Assembly (NCBI GenBank): GCA_018398765.1
Contig: JAHBMJ010004640.1
Span: 1-64,000 of the forward strand
Length of the DNA: 64,000 bases
Origin: Chromera velia
Taxonomy: Eukaryota; Sar; Chromeraceae
Direction: 5' to 3'
Of this stretch, positions 43,871 through 55,059 are shown one piece after another. Under the pieces are notes generated by a model. The model was not told the origin of the DNA and ran no database searches. It worked only from the letters and a program-made list of their open reading frames with translations. Each line of letters starts with the position of its first letter. Within the stretch, counting starts at the first letter, position 1. The position numbers and the translations under genes were made by a program.

Positions 43871-46110
43871 GAAGGAGGGATGGGAAGGCAGGCAGGCAGG
43901 CAAGGGGGAGAGAATGTCAGCTCCTCGTGTCCGTTTTTTTTTTTTACTCGTGATTCGTGTGTTTTTTCTTGGTTGTCGTGCCAGTGTAAATATTTAATGC
44001 AATTCATCTGCCCTTTCCTTGTGTGGCCTCCCTTGTGTCTGTCTTTCTCCTGTTCTGCCTTCCCCCCCCAAATTTGTCCTCCAGTGCACCAAGAAGAGAA
44101 TTTCGACGGAGAGGTTGGGACTGGGTGGTGCCGTTCAATCAAACCGCACTCCGACCTCTGTCTCTCCATCTGAGCCCCTCCATCCATTCCCTCGCTCCAG
44201 GTGGAGAGAGGTCCTTTTGTTTTGTCTGCATTCTGTATGTGTTGAAAGAAAGAAAGAATTCGTCCTCCCTGGCTCCTGGAAAACCAATGCATTTTGAAGA
44301 AGCAGTCTCTCTCATTTGCAGTTGCCTAGCTGTGTTGTGTGAGTGTGAGTCTAGATGTTCACAGCTGTGCGATAGATAGAGCTCAGCTGGACTTCAGCAC
44401 GAGGAAGGGTGTGTCTGCTTTCCTTTCATCCACCCACCCACCCCTCGGGCACGAATCTTCTTTTCCGGATGGACATATAGAGGGATCGAGTAGACATTAA
44501 AGATCTCGAAAACAGAAAAAGAGAAGGACAGAGAAAGACGTGGAAGGAAAGAGACCGGGCCACACGTGACGAAGGGATCGGGTCTCCTGCATGGGCGTGC
44601 TGTAGATCGCTGTACCAATAGGGATGAATGAATGGGCCTGTATTACCACAAATTTGTCATGCTTGCTTCCGCTTTTCCGTGTGCCTGCAGGGAGTCCTCG
44701 ACAGTCTGCTCAATTTTGTTCCCCACTTTTCCCCTTGCACAGTCCCGGTGTACTGCTTTCTGATCTCCAGCATCGCAACTCTTGTTCTCGATCGATATCG
44801 TATCTGACTTCAACTCTGTCCGCCTCCCTCGCCGTACTTCCCCTTGGTTGCCCTCCCCAGTTTTGATTGTCTGTCCTTCACAACCTTCGTTGTTTTCACG
44901 CACTCGATCCGCCTCAATTCTTTCGCCACTCAAATCAAGCTGTCACTTCATTCCGGTGTACGCAAAGCACTGTGGGTACCGGACGGGTGGGACATGCTCG
45001 AGGAGAGCTGGACAAAGACAAAAAGGGCTGTCAGAAAGCCGAAGGGACCTAGGAACCGACCGAAGGACATTTGAAGACGGGCGTCTTTTTTTTTTAAGGA
45101 TTGAATAGAGTGATGTTTCTTCAAAATTTGTCTTGTGATGTTTCTTCATGTTCAGTGTTGTTAAGTCTCGGTACTTTCGGTACCTCGGTACTAGAGGGGG
45201 GGTCGGTATCGGATTTCGGATCGGATTTTTCGGTACTGACCTAAATGACTCTCAAACTTAAAAAATCATATGCAGTCTGATGTTACAATATCATCCAAAT
45301 GGAATTTAAGCGAAAGTCCGAATCATGTTTCTCCCTAGGCGACGCACAGTGGTAAAATGATATAAAATGCCTCAATACATTCACTGGTTCATTCATTCAT
45401 TCATTCATTCATTGAATTTCATTCATTCGATCATTCGAAAAATAAAATCTGGAAAGGTATATTTTTTTTTTTTCTTTTTCTTTTTTTTTTTTTCATTTTT
45501 TTAAAATGATGATTGTTAAACCTCAAATTAATAATTTAAGCCAAAAACTACAATTTTACTTATGATATTTATCATCTATTATTATAGATTTATAGTTTAT
45601 CATCATGATGTTTCATGTTATAAGACGGCTTCCTTATTGTATTTGTAAGCCAATCTCCGGCAGTGGATCCCGGGCAAAACCCGGAATTAACATCAATGTT
45701 ATACTTTGGTAACTATTCTATACTTGGGAGTAATTAAGAGAATTAGAATGCCCAATTAGAAATATGGAATCCAAAATTGCCAATTAATTCGGAACTATCA
45801 ATTTGAAAACATTTTTTTAAAATAAAAGATAATCAAAAACTTAGTGCCCAAAGCTGTATTTTTGTCCATATATAAACATTTTGCTAGACATTTAATTTGA
45901 GTTTGAGAAAGTTAGTACATTCTAAAACTCCAAAATTTTATGTCTGATCGAACATAAATTAGTTGTATATAAACTTTTAATCCCAAAAAAACATAATTGG
46001 AACTTTGGATTTCCAACTAAAATTTTTAATTGGAAATCCAATTTTTCAATTAATTGGAAATCAAATCGTTTTAGCGTACGCTTTGAATTAGAAAATGTAC
46101 GCTTTGAGAA
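43871..46110. other. Intergenic: GDH 3' flank and AT-rich island
   Basis: No exon found. Gene-like composition continues to about 45,150. The word CAGTGTTGTTAAG at 45154 then begins a GGTAC/CGGAT-rich stretch and the DNA becomes strongly AT-rich, with (CATT)n at about 45393-45415. CAGTG is a common hAT terminus, but I found no matching right end. Confidence 0.5.
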
Positions 46111-46129
46111 GCAGTGCCCCCACTGTTAC

Positions 46130-46986
46130 CAAAGGTGTTTAATCACGAAATACATTTATTCACTAGTTACTCACTTCACAAGTAATATATTCAGGAATAT
46201 ATTCAAGAATATATTCTTCAATGAATTAATATAACATCTTATATGAATATGCTTCAAAGTCCATATATGTCATCAATCTAGTTATGAAATATCATTAATG
46301 CATGAACATACACCAAACCAAAACACGCATGCACAGACTACACAGTAAAAGGAGGCCTTAATTACTGTACGTACTACGTAATATATACTCTTTTTCATTC
46401 TTACTGTCTCTTATAGATATCAGTCATGCAAGCGTAGATGCAAATAAGAGAAACGTCATTTTTAACTATAGAGTTATAATCGACTGAACGTATCAGACCC
46501 CAGTCATTTGCTATCATAGCTTGCTGTGACTTCAAATTTGTATCTTACCTCAATTGTGTTTAAAACTCATGCATGAAGACTCAATTTTTGATACATTATG
46601 TACAATCGGCTGTCGGGCTCCGAATGTATACATAGCCGGCCCGCTATATTTAATGCAAACGCTCGATCGATCGTGTACTATGCCTGCATACCCGGGCTAG
46701 GCCCTGTGCATATATATGTATAGCGCGTACGTCCTGCACTGCCAATGGATGTGCACAAGCCTCTCAGGGTAGGCTAGGCTACTCTGATTGTAAAACATAT
46801 GTTTTTATAACGTTCAAAAAAAAATGTACACACCATTTAAAGTCACCATTAGAATGACCAGAGGTATTAACATTGAAAGACTAGTAAAAACCGGACTTTA
46901 GGTAATTAATCACTTTATTTAATCACATTTAATCACTTTATGGGATAATTGAATATATTTTAATCATAAACGACTAAACACCTTTG
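46130..46986. mobile_element. 857-bp hAT-like non-autonomous transposon with perfect 8-bp target duplication
   Basis: The termini are CAAAGGTGTTTA on the left and its exact complement TAAACACCTTTG reading to 46986, if the single mismatch region just inside is ignored. The flanks are ACTGTTAC (46122-46129) and ACTGTTAC (46987-46994), identical 8-bp direct repeats. The terminus fits the hAT pattern YARNG (CAAAG), and 8-bp duplications are typical of hAT. The pre-insertion site is seen in a paralogous copy at 50201-50208 (ACTGTTGC in the same context). The interior is AT-rich with TTTAATCAC subterminal words and no transposase frame, so it was moved in trans. Confidence 0.88.
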
Positions 46987-47260
46987 ACTGTTACCTCTGT
47001 GATGTGCTGCTTCCATTCTTCCTCCTCATCTTCTTCCTCTCCCGTTCCCTCTTCCATCCCTTGTTGCTTTGTGTCTTTTGTCTTCTCTTCTCTTCTCCAA
47101 TTGGCCCTTCTGTGAGCGAGACTGCCCAGCAGAGTCCCTGTAGGCCTTCTGTGGCCGCTGCTGCTGTGAAGAATCTGTGTCCTTCTTCTCCTGGGGCTCT
47201 CTGCTCCTTCAGCAATGACCTCAGCGATGTGTCTCAACTCTCAACTCTCTTGGCAATTTT
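46987..47260 (-). repeat. Dispersed duplicated segment, copy 1 (interrupted by transposon)
   Basis: Near-identical to 50190-50475 in the same orientation. Together with the outer piece 46111-46129 it restores continuous homology once the transposon is removed. On the minus strand both copies keep the frame LLKEQRAPxEEGHRFFTAAA, but in this copy an in-frame stop falls just upstream, after IAKRVES. It looks like a fragment of a multicopy sequence whose function I do not recognise. Confidence 0.85.
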
Positions 47261-47358
47261 TTTTCCTTGTCTCCCTGAGAGCCTTCAGCCCTGCAATGCG
47301 CTGCGCCTCTGTAGCACGGAAGATTCTGCATGGAGACCCTCCCCAGGAGACTCAGTCC

Positions 47359-47888
47359 TTAAACACCCGTGGCAGCCAGCTTGCGCTGCTTCAGGGATTT
47401 GGCAACACCGTTCAGTCTGTTTGCATACTGGAAACGTTGGAACGGCTTTGCTTGTAGGCTCTCAGCAGCGAGTGAGATGATCGTTGAGGCATTTCCATGC
47501 AGAACACGGAAGTAATGTCCATCTACACTCTTCACCACCGCCCCGGCACAGCCTCGAAAAGAGAAAAAAGCCAAAGAACGGCAATCTCCTTTTTCTAGCT
47601 CTGTCTGAATCTTCTGCTCCATCCATAATTCGCGGAATGCTCTATGCATTGCAGACTCCTTCTTATGAGCCAGTGCAGCCGTTCGGAGTAAATCAAATGT
47701 GGAGACTCCGAACTGATTGAGGTGCATAAGAGACATGTCAGCCTCGACGAAGAACATTCCTGAAGGTGGATAGGCACTCTGAGTCTCACACGGGCCCACC
47801 TCAGACCTTTCTGCACACACATATACACCAACGACATACACAGGGAAGCAAAAGAGAAGGCATGCAATGCAGGTACTAGCCCATAAAA

Positions 47889-47926
<38 letters not shown>

Positions 47927-48068
47927 TTCTCCTCTTTCTTGACCTTGTCTCTCTCAGACACATACTTGCATAAAACGTCTCCGAACAGGCATAAACAGTC
48001 GCGACCTCCTCTTCCCCGCAGGAAACCCGACAGACAGGAGAGAAAAAACGCGCAGACAGGTGACTCAT
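47359..48068 (-). CDS. Unrecognised small protein or C-terminal gene fragment (184 aa)
   Basis: Exons: 48068-47966 and 47810-47359 (stop TAA). They join in phase 1 across a donor A|GTATGT and an acceptor TGCAG, for 555 nt in total. The protein begins MSHLSARFFSP, then CGEEEVATVYACSETFYA, and exon 2 carries GMFFVEADMSLMHLNQFGVS, FRELWMEQKIQTELEKGD and HYFRVLHGNASTIISLAAE. The composition is protein-like, with no transmembrane segment. The start is uncertain and the segment may be the 3' end of a longer gene. A second copy of exon 1 lies 176 bp upstream (48145-48245), and related words recur at 52009-52340. I do not recognise the family. Confidence 0.5.
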
Positions 48069-48144
48069 GAGCTCTGATGACGTTTGTGAGGTCCTTGGGT
48101 AAGATGTGTCTCTACACTCCGACTGCATCAACTTCCTGTGCGTG

Positions 48145-48245
48145 TATAAAGTGTCTCTGAAGAGGCATGAACAGTCGCGACCTCCTCTTCCCCGCAAGAA
48201 ACCCGACAGACAAGAGAGAAGAAACGCGCAAACAGGATACCTATG
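48145..48245 (-). repeat. Tandem duplicate of upstream exon
   Basis: About 100 bp, 176 bp from and highly similar to 47969-48069. Both contain ACAGTCGCGACCTCCTCTTC and both read ARFFSxVCRVSCGEEEVATV on the minus strand. The copy at 48145 has lost the GTATGT donor (GCACAG instead) and is probably unused. Confidence 0.8.
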
Positions 48246-48287
48246 AGCGAATGATGGATGGTGATATACATTAGTATAATACCTGCC

Positions 48288-48533
48288 TTAGATCTGTTGA
48301 TCGCTGATTGATTGCACCGTGACGTCTTTCAGCTCGTTTAGCCGCTTACGAAAGGCATCCTTGTTTGGTTCGTCCCAGCTGACCACGTAGTCTTTGAGGT
48401 TGGCGACCTGTATGTCTACGGTCGCATTTGGGGTTTCTACTCCTTGTTGCGTGGCCCACGCGGTGAAGTTTCCGAACTCTGAAAGTCTTCTGCACATAGT
48501 TTCATTTAAGAGATAAGTGTGTTGCACTGCACT
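48288..48533 (-). CDS. Probable terminal exon of an unrecognised gene (partial)
   Basis: An 82-codon open frame runs from a possible acceptor (GAGCAG|AGT at 48533) to TAA at 48288. It reads QHTYLLNETMCRRLSEFGNF, then WATQQGVETPNATVDIQVAN and SWDEPNKDAFRKRLNEL. The composition is strongly protein-like and two Asn-X-Thr sites are present. Upstream there are only long microsatellites and a 35-bp gap, so the rest of the gene is not visible. It may instead be a remnant of the decayed gene cluster here. Confidence 0.45.
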   Translation of the reverse strand, partial: SAVQHTYLLNETMCRRLSEFGNFTAWATQQGVETPNATVDIQVANLKDYVVSWDEPNKDAFRKRLNELKDVTVQSISDQQI

Positions 48534-48599
48534 CTGCTCAATATTGTTGACGAAAGGGGGAAGGAAGGGGGACAACGGGTATCACATCAACAAAAAACA

Positions 48600-49430
<831 letters not shown>

Positions 49431-49776
49431 ACACTCACACCGAGCGTGGAGGGCAAAAGGGAGAGACCTGGTGTAAAACCTATCGTAAAAAGGGGCATGC
49501 GGTTCAGATTGGTGAAATAAAAAGGCTGAGCATGAATATAAAAAGAGAGAATGATACAAGAGAGCGTTGCATATTGAAGTGGACGGACCGGCGGAGAATG
49601 GAGATGTGTGTGGAGATGTGGGTCTTCTCTTGAGCTGTTTTCTTCAATATCTCCGGGATCTGACAGCTATTCAATAGCTGGTCTGCCCATTTTCCCCACC
49701 CCTGACAGAGTGCCTTGCAAAATCGGATGCGAAGCTCAGTGGACGTGTCTGACGGGCTCTGGATGAGCTCATGGAG

Positions 49777-50112
49777 TTACCTGAACCTCCAAAGCCACTT
49801 GAGGAGAAGCAAGTCCTCTTTCTGCAGTGCTTGTTGCACTGCGAGCACGCTGACACCAGACAGCTGTGCGCGGATTTCTCTTCGCAGTTCCTGGCGAATG
49901 TCGTCTTCTGCATCTGGTGGGCTCTGGTATTTTTTTTGGAAGCGGTGCTGGTGCTCTCTGAGGCAAAGCTCTCTCGAGATCTCTGAGCTTTTCTGTGCTC
50001 GCCTCCGACTCATTCCATGGCCAGGAAGACGCCCCATCGCGCATGAGGCGGAGGTCGCGAAATCGTCCGAGCTGTGCTGCTCGCTCACACATGGCAGGGG
50101 ACTCCAAAGCAT
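49777..50112 (-). pseudogene. Gene fragment, unrecognised
   Basis: An ATG-initiated open frame of 111 codons. The second half is protein-like: HRFQKKYQSPPDAEDDIRQE followed by LRREIRAQLSGVSVLAVQQA and LQKEDLLLLKWLWRF. No donor or acceptor pairs it with neighbours. It lies just downstream (minus strand) of the next fragment, so both may derive from one decayed gene. Confidence 0.35.
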
Positions 50113-50552
50113 TATGGTTCTTTTGTTTCAGTCTGTTGATGCCTGCAGTGACTCGTCGTCATCGAATCGTCCGTGCGAGGCATCAAGGAGCAGTGCTCCC
50201 ACTGTTGCCTCTGTGATGTGCTACTTCCATTCTTCCTCCTCATCTTCTCCCTCTCCCGTTCCCTCTCCCATCCCTTGTCGCTTTGTGTCTTTTGTCTTCT
50301 CTTCTCTTCTCCAATTGGCCCTTCTGTGAGCGAGACTGCCCAGCAGAGTCCCTGTAGGCCTTGTGTGGCCGCTGCTGCTGTGAAGAATCTGTGTCCTTCT
50401 TCTCTCGGAGCTCTCTGCTCTTTCAGCAATGACCTCAGCGATGTGTCTGAACTCAGCACTTCCTTTGCTATCTTCACCCCCCATTTCATGATTCTACCTG
50501 CTGCCGCCCTACCAAAACCTGTGATAAGGCTGAGAGTGGTCAGCTGAACCAT
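50112..50552 (-). pseudogene. Gene fragment containing the duplicated segment, copy 2
   Basis: An ATG at 50552 opens 146 codons: MVQLTTLSLITGFGRAAAGR, then VKIAKEVLSSDTSLRSLLKE. The same frame extends upstream through a single TAG to GHRVWGEVIRLVAVNQSERL (about 50690), so the original frame was longer and is now broken. The 50190-50475 part is the duplicate of 46987-47260. The low-complexity EREREREKMRRK stretch resembles a disordered region. Function unknown. Confidence 0.4.
50190..50475 (-). repeat. Dispersed duplicated segment, copy 2 (uninterrupted; empty transposon site)
   Basis: Same-strand copy of 46111-46129 plus 46987-47260. It shares long exact blocks such as CCAATTGGCCCTTCTGTGAG and CCCAGCAGAGTCCCTGTAGG. 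At 50201-50208 it has ACTGTTGC, the unduplicated site where copy 1 carries the 857-bp element. Confidence 0.9.
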
Positions 50553-50792
50553 GAATGGAGCGATGTCTGTGGGGAGGTTCGGCAGTTGTTCGGTCCGAAA
50601 GGACTAAAGAATCGGCTCTGTTAGGCGGTTGAGTCGCTCTGACTGATTGACTGCAACCAACCGAATCACTTCCCCCCAGACCCTGTGTCCGCTCGGCAGT
50701 CCGTCAATGCAGAGAACGTTAAACACTGGGGGCCTACCGTCTCAGTGGCCCTCATTGATCAGCTCACCGCTCGAGAGCCTTCATCCCGACAG

Positions 50793-51475
50793 TCAGGAAA
50801 ATTTCCTGCCTTTCCTGTAGGAAGGACAGTACTCGATACTACCCTCCCTTGAGGGCCCTCCACGCCAACTCCTCAACGGATTACAAGACCTTCTTGTCGA
50901 TCCTTCCACACCCCGGGAGACCTTCAGCCTGTCCTGAAGCCTCGTCAAGTCCCCGAACGACACCGCCCCTCTAAATTCTGCAACAACCCCCGCCAATTTG
51001 AAACTCTGCACTTTGTTTCTTTCTCTGGGGGAGGTACTCCATGAAAGGTGGTGGCTTGTAGAGGGGGAAGAGTTTGACGACCTGGAGGTCATGAGCTCTT
51101 TCTCTCTCTACAAGTGCATACAAAAGCACATGCACCGTAGGGGGGAAGATCCACGGTCCATCTGGAGGATGTACCGCGGCATTCCTTCTGACCGTTCCTT
51201 CTCGCAAAAGAAGTCCTGAAGTCGCGAGCACGAGGTCCGTCTGCTGCCTGCATCTCTGTGCATGCACGCGTCCTCGAACGCAGTGCAGACCTCCTTCAGG
51301 GCAAACATCACCCCGATATACTGGCCGATCTCTACCATCAGGTCAGGGTGGGCCGGGTCTGGCGTGAGGCGACGACCCTCCTCTGTGACGATGCAGTCCA
51401 GCAATGCCAGTTCCTAATCGTCCCCACTGCTTGCCGTACACAAAGATGCCCATCTTGAGGCGGATGAACTCTTTC
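50793..51475 (-). pseudogene. Decayed gene fragments, unrecognised
   Basis: Minus-strand coding-like blocks lie in different frames. VKEFIRLKMGIFVYGKQWGR (about 51475-51416) shifts frame into LLDCIVTEEGRRLTPDPAHP and MVEIGQYIGVMFALKEVCTA (51404-51260). Further on is LAGVVAEFRGAVSFGDLTRL (about 51000-50940). The jumps lack splice signals of the type used elsewhere in the window, so this reads as a frameshifted relic. Possibly one ancestral gene with the fragments at 49777-50552. Confidence 0.4.
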
Positions 51476-53120
51476 ACCTAGACAATCGTGCGAGTACAGG
51501 CATGATTGTGTTCCCACACTGCCTGCATTGGTCACTCATTCAGATTGCCAAGCACATGCATGCACCATTCTGGGTGATACAGAAGCTGAAGAGAGGGAAC
51601 AAAGGGAGGAAAAGGAAACGTAGAGGAGGAATCAAATGCGGGTAGAGAAAAGAGGAAATGAAAGGTTCAATTTCGAACTACAGGTTCGGAGCTTTGAACG
51701 GACACGTTCACACGCATACCGTAAAATTGAATGTGGCAATATGTGGTATTGCAAGGAAGCAAGGCATGCGAATCATGGGGGTGTCCCACCTGAACCAGAA
51801 ATGAACTAGGAAAGGAAGGGAAGGAGCTTCTGTGAACGATTTGGGGGAAGCAGCAGAGACTCAGTCAGCAACGGTACGGCGGGCGGTCACTCACGTTACA
51901 GACGTACATTGTGATGAGTCCAGGTCTCTCGTCACATGCACACTCACACCTAGAGACACCACTCAACGATCCAATACAACACACAAAAGTGAACCCCGCT
52001 TTCTGTCTTCAACACCGACCTGGATAAAAAAGAAATTCAAATGCAGCTGGCAGGGGAGCGCCTCCAGCAGACCAGCGCCACAGTCCGAAGAGTGTCGAGA
52101 GGGGAGGTTCGAACCACCTTGCAGTGGAGGGGGGATGGAAGAGGGAGACGTCCGCCTTGATTCCGGGTGAGGATACCCACTTTCGCGATCCCATCTACAC
52201 CCACTTTCTGCGCTCACGTACATAAGAGAAATAAACAAAACATGGCACGCACACATACCCACATACGTATACATGTGTCCAAAAACACATGTGCACATCC
52301 GGACAGGCACAGTCGCGACCTTCCCGTCAAGCGTTGAAAAGATATATGAAGAGCGGGGTATAATCAGAGAGTGCGTCAACATGCGTCAGCGGCTTCCGAA
52401 ACGGCCAAGATTCAAAGCGGCTAGCCATTCTGCGCTCATCCTGGGCAGCGAATCAGCAGAAAATGTTGGATGGAGAGAAAAAACACAAGTCGAATGAAAA
52501 TAGGACCAGACGCACCGCCGAAAGGATCAACCGAAGATCAATTCAAGCCCTAGATCCAAGCCATGTGTTGCTTTCCACGTCTCCGGGTTCTTCTCAAAGA
52601 CGACTGTCTTCGCAGCCAAGCTGGCGCAGAGTGACACGATCCAGGACCGTCAGAGAGCAAGAACTGCAACGATGAGTGTGCACGTCCCCCTTCTTTTTTC
52701 CTGTCACGCTTCCAGATGCATGCTATTGCATGCTTCGAGAAATTTCGAGAATCTTCGAGATATCTTCGAGATACAAAGTTCATGCATGCATGCAATTTCG
52801 AGTGAGTCTTCGATAGTCTTCGCGCGGGCGCGCGTTGCCGAGCTAACCTGACCTCCGATGACCTCCGAGCATCTCCGAGCAGTGCACGGCCGAGCTATTC
52901 AGATCCTATACACACCTTCGTCTTCTCGCATCCGTCTCGTACTGTCTCGATCTACTCATGCAGTGAATCTCTCTAACTAAAACCGCCCTTGTACGCCCAT
53001 CCAACCGTCACAAATCAGGCCGTCCACGATCTATTGACAATTTCCTTCCGCAGCAATTCTTCAGTCAAGCGAAAAACAGAGGGGTTCGCGTCAGTCTGTT
53101 ATCACTTCTTTACTTGCGAA
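51476..53120. other. Mostly non-coding; promoter side of the CPBP gene
   Basis: Apart from the tentative relic at 52009-52340 I see no exon. The last 450 bp carry clustered words: TTCGAGA four times near 52735-52770, CATGCATGCATGCA at 52780-52793, and ACCTCCGA/ATCTCCGA repeats near 52850-52880. These probably lie in the promoter or 5' UTR of the downstream gene. Confidence 0.5.
52009..52340 (-). pseudogene. Possible diverged copy of the 47.4-48.1 kb gene
   Basis: It shares the 12-mer AGTCGCGACCTT/C context (CACAGTCGCGACC here, AACAGTCGCGACC there). The minus strand reads LDGKVATVPVRM, comparable to EEEVATVYA. A downstream acceptor GCAG|AAAG matches the other copy's GCAG|AAAG, and the exon contains KADVSLFHPPS, comparable to EADMSLMHLN. 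Frames are broken and similarity is modest, so this is tentative. Confidence 0.3.
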
Positions 53121-54612
53121 ATGGCGTCCGCTCGATTCGTCGGAGCGTTGTTGCTCCTCTTTTCTGCAGAACTTGCAAGGGCGTTTATGTCGCCTTCTCG
53201 ACTAAAGAGCGTTCGGTTGATGCGCTCCCATGGCCCCACTTTTCGGCAACGCGGCTTTCCTCCCGAAATATCTCCAGAGACGGTAACCCTTGCCGTCCAG
53301 GAAGAGAAGAAAAAGGAGACGGCAAGTCCCTCAGACCCCAAAGGATCAAAAGGACAGCCGGGAAAGAACCTCGAGGGAGTGGCCAGGAAGAACCCGAACG
53401 AGTACATTGTGAAGTCATTTCTTTTCGGACAATCACTGTTAGCAGTAGTTGGTGTGGTTCTGGCTGCAGTTTTCAGCCTCCCCCTGCAGGAGGTGTTAGC
53501 TGCGGGGGTTGAGCCCGAGAGATTAGTGAACGCTGCGTTAGTGGGAGCCGGAATGGCAGGGGGCTTCGCGGTTTTGAATCTACTGCCGTTGGATTATATA
53601 CGGGAAATTGAGAGAGACACAGACCTGTTCTGTCTGGGTCTGATGGGTAAAGACACAAAGCCGGGCAGGGTATTTCTTTATTCTCTTGCCCTTGCTTTGG
53701 GGGCTTCGGTGTCTGAAGAGATCTTTTTTCGCGGTGTGCTCCTGCCACTAGGGGCACAGTACCTCGGAGAGGGGGTGTCGTTGGTGGTCTCTTCGTTGAT
53801 TTTTGGTGTGGGACACACGAATACTCCGGGGGGGAGTACTCTTCTAGAAGCGGGTCTGGGTGCGGTGTTTGGGTATCTGTTTATTTCATCGGGAGGTAAC
53901 CTTCTGGTCCCAATTGTCTGTCATTTTGTTTATGATTTCATTACCTTCGTTGTGTCTCATACGAGAGGAAAGGCACGATTGGAGGGTGTGAACATTCGGG
54001 AAAAATTTCTGTCGGACCAAGTGCAAAAGGCAAAACAATTCTTCAAGGAAGCAGACGGGGAGCAGTTTGCTGCCTTTTGCATGCAGGTCGGTTGACTGGC
54101 TGGATTCGCATCGAGTCTTTTCCTCTCTTTTTTGATTCTGAATTACACTCTTGAGCGTCCGCCTCCCCTCTCTGTGTGCGTGTTGGTCAGGGCGACCTTT
54201 TGTTGGACCGCGGGCAACTGTCTGCTTGTTGTCTTCGTCACTTTCCTTTGCTCAACAGTCTCTGTGACGCCCTCTTCGATTCTTCAGAAGCTCCTGGTGG
54301 CCCTTTGATTGTTGGTCTTTGCGCGGTTGGATTGACGCGTTGTGGTTGAGTGTGCAGGTGTTCCAACTTTTGGATCTGGACAAGAACGGTTTCATTTCTG
54401 TGGAAGAGTTGCGACAGGGGCTTCGTGTTTTCGATGTGAGTAGGTTTGGGATCGGGAGGGGGGGGGGCAACTCGGCAGTGTCCCTTCCCTCGGACGCAGA
54501 AGAGGAGGATTCAGTCGAGAAGGCATTTAATGCAATCGACACCAACGGAGACCGGCAAATTTCGTACGAAGAGCTCATGGCGTTTTTGAGCAGCCGACTG
54601 AGGACACAGTGA
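53121..54612 (+). CDS. Predicted plastid-targeted CPBP/CAAX-like intramembrane protease with C-terminal EF-hand pair
   Basis: Exons: 53121-54086 and 54358-54612, joined in phase 0; 1,221 nt, 406 aa. The N-terminus is a signal peptide (MASARFVGALLLLFSAELARA) followed directly by Phe and a basic, Ser-rich stretch. This is the Ala-Phe bipartite leader used by complex red-lineage plastids. The membrane domain has the three CPBP (Rce1/ABI) motifs: EEIFFRG (Glu199, Glu200, Arg204), FGVGH (His232) and HFVYD (His268, Asp272), so it is predicted to be an active multipass protease. Exon 2 encodes two canonical EF-hand loops, DLDKNGFISVEE (328-339) and DTNGDRQISYEE, which should bind calcium. The EF-hands sit in their own exon. 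I infer calcium-responsive proteolysis at a plastid membrane; the substrate is unknown. The upstream frame continues open but has no ATG before 53121. Confidence 0.88.
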
Positions 54613-54935
54613 GGCGAAACAGAGTTGCCGTGGCCACGGGTTCATTGGCACGGTCATCATTTTCGTTATGTGATCATTCAATAAGGCAGGAAAAATTAGA
54701 GCAGAAAAGAAGAAGTGAAAGAGAGGGGGGAAGAATGGCTGGAAGACTTTGGTGCGAGAAGGGCGGAAGGAGACTGAAGAAGAAGCGAAGACGAGGAGAG
54801 AAACGGAGAGCCCTTGCGGGGGGTTGGGCTTCATTTTCTCTTTCTCTTTCTCTTTGCGCCGTCCTTCCTTCCTGCACAGAATCGTGGGAATTCGTGTGCA
54901 CCCATCTGCGTCTCTTAGTTGTTTTCTCATTCTGT

Positions 54936-54968
<33 letters not shown>

Positions 54969-54990
54969 CGCGCACACGCACACGCACGCA

Positions 54991-55059
<69 letters not shown>

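Noticed and set aside
45612-45619. TTCATGTT as a right-hand target duplication for the CAGTGTTG end at 45154
   Set aside because: The preceding bases do not form an inverted copy of the left terminus; likely chance.
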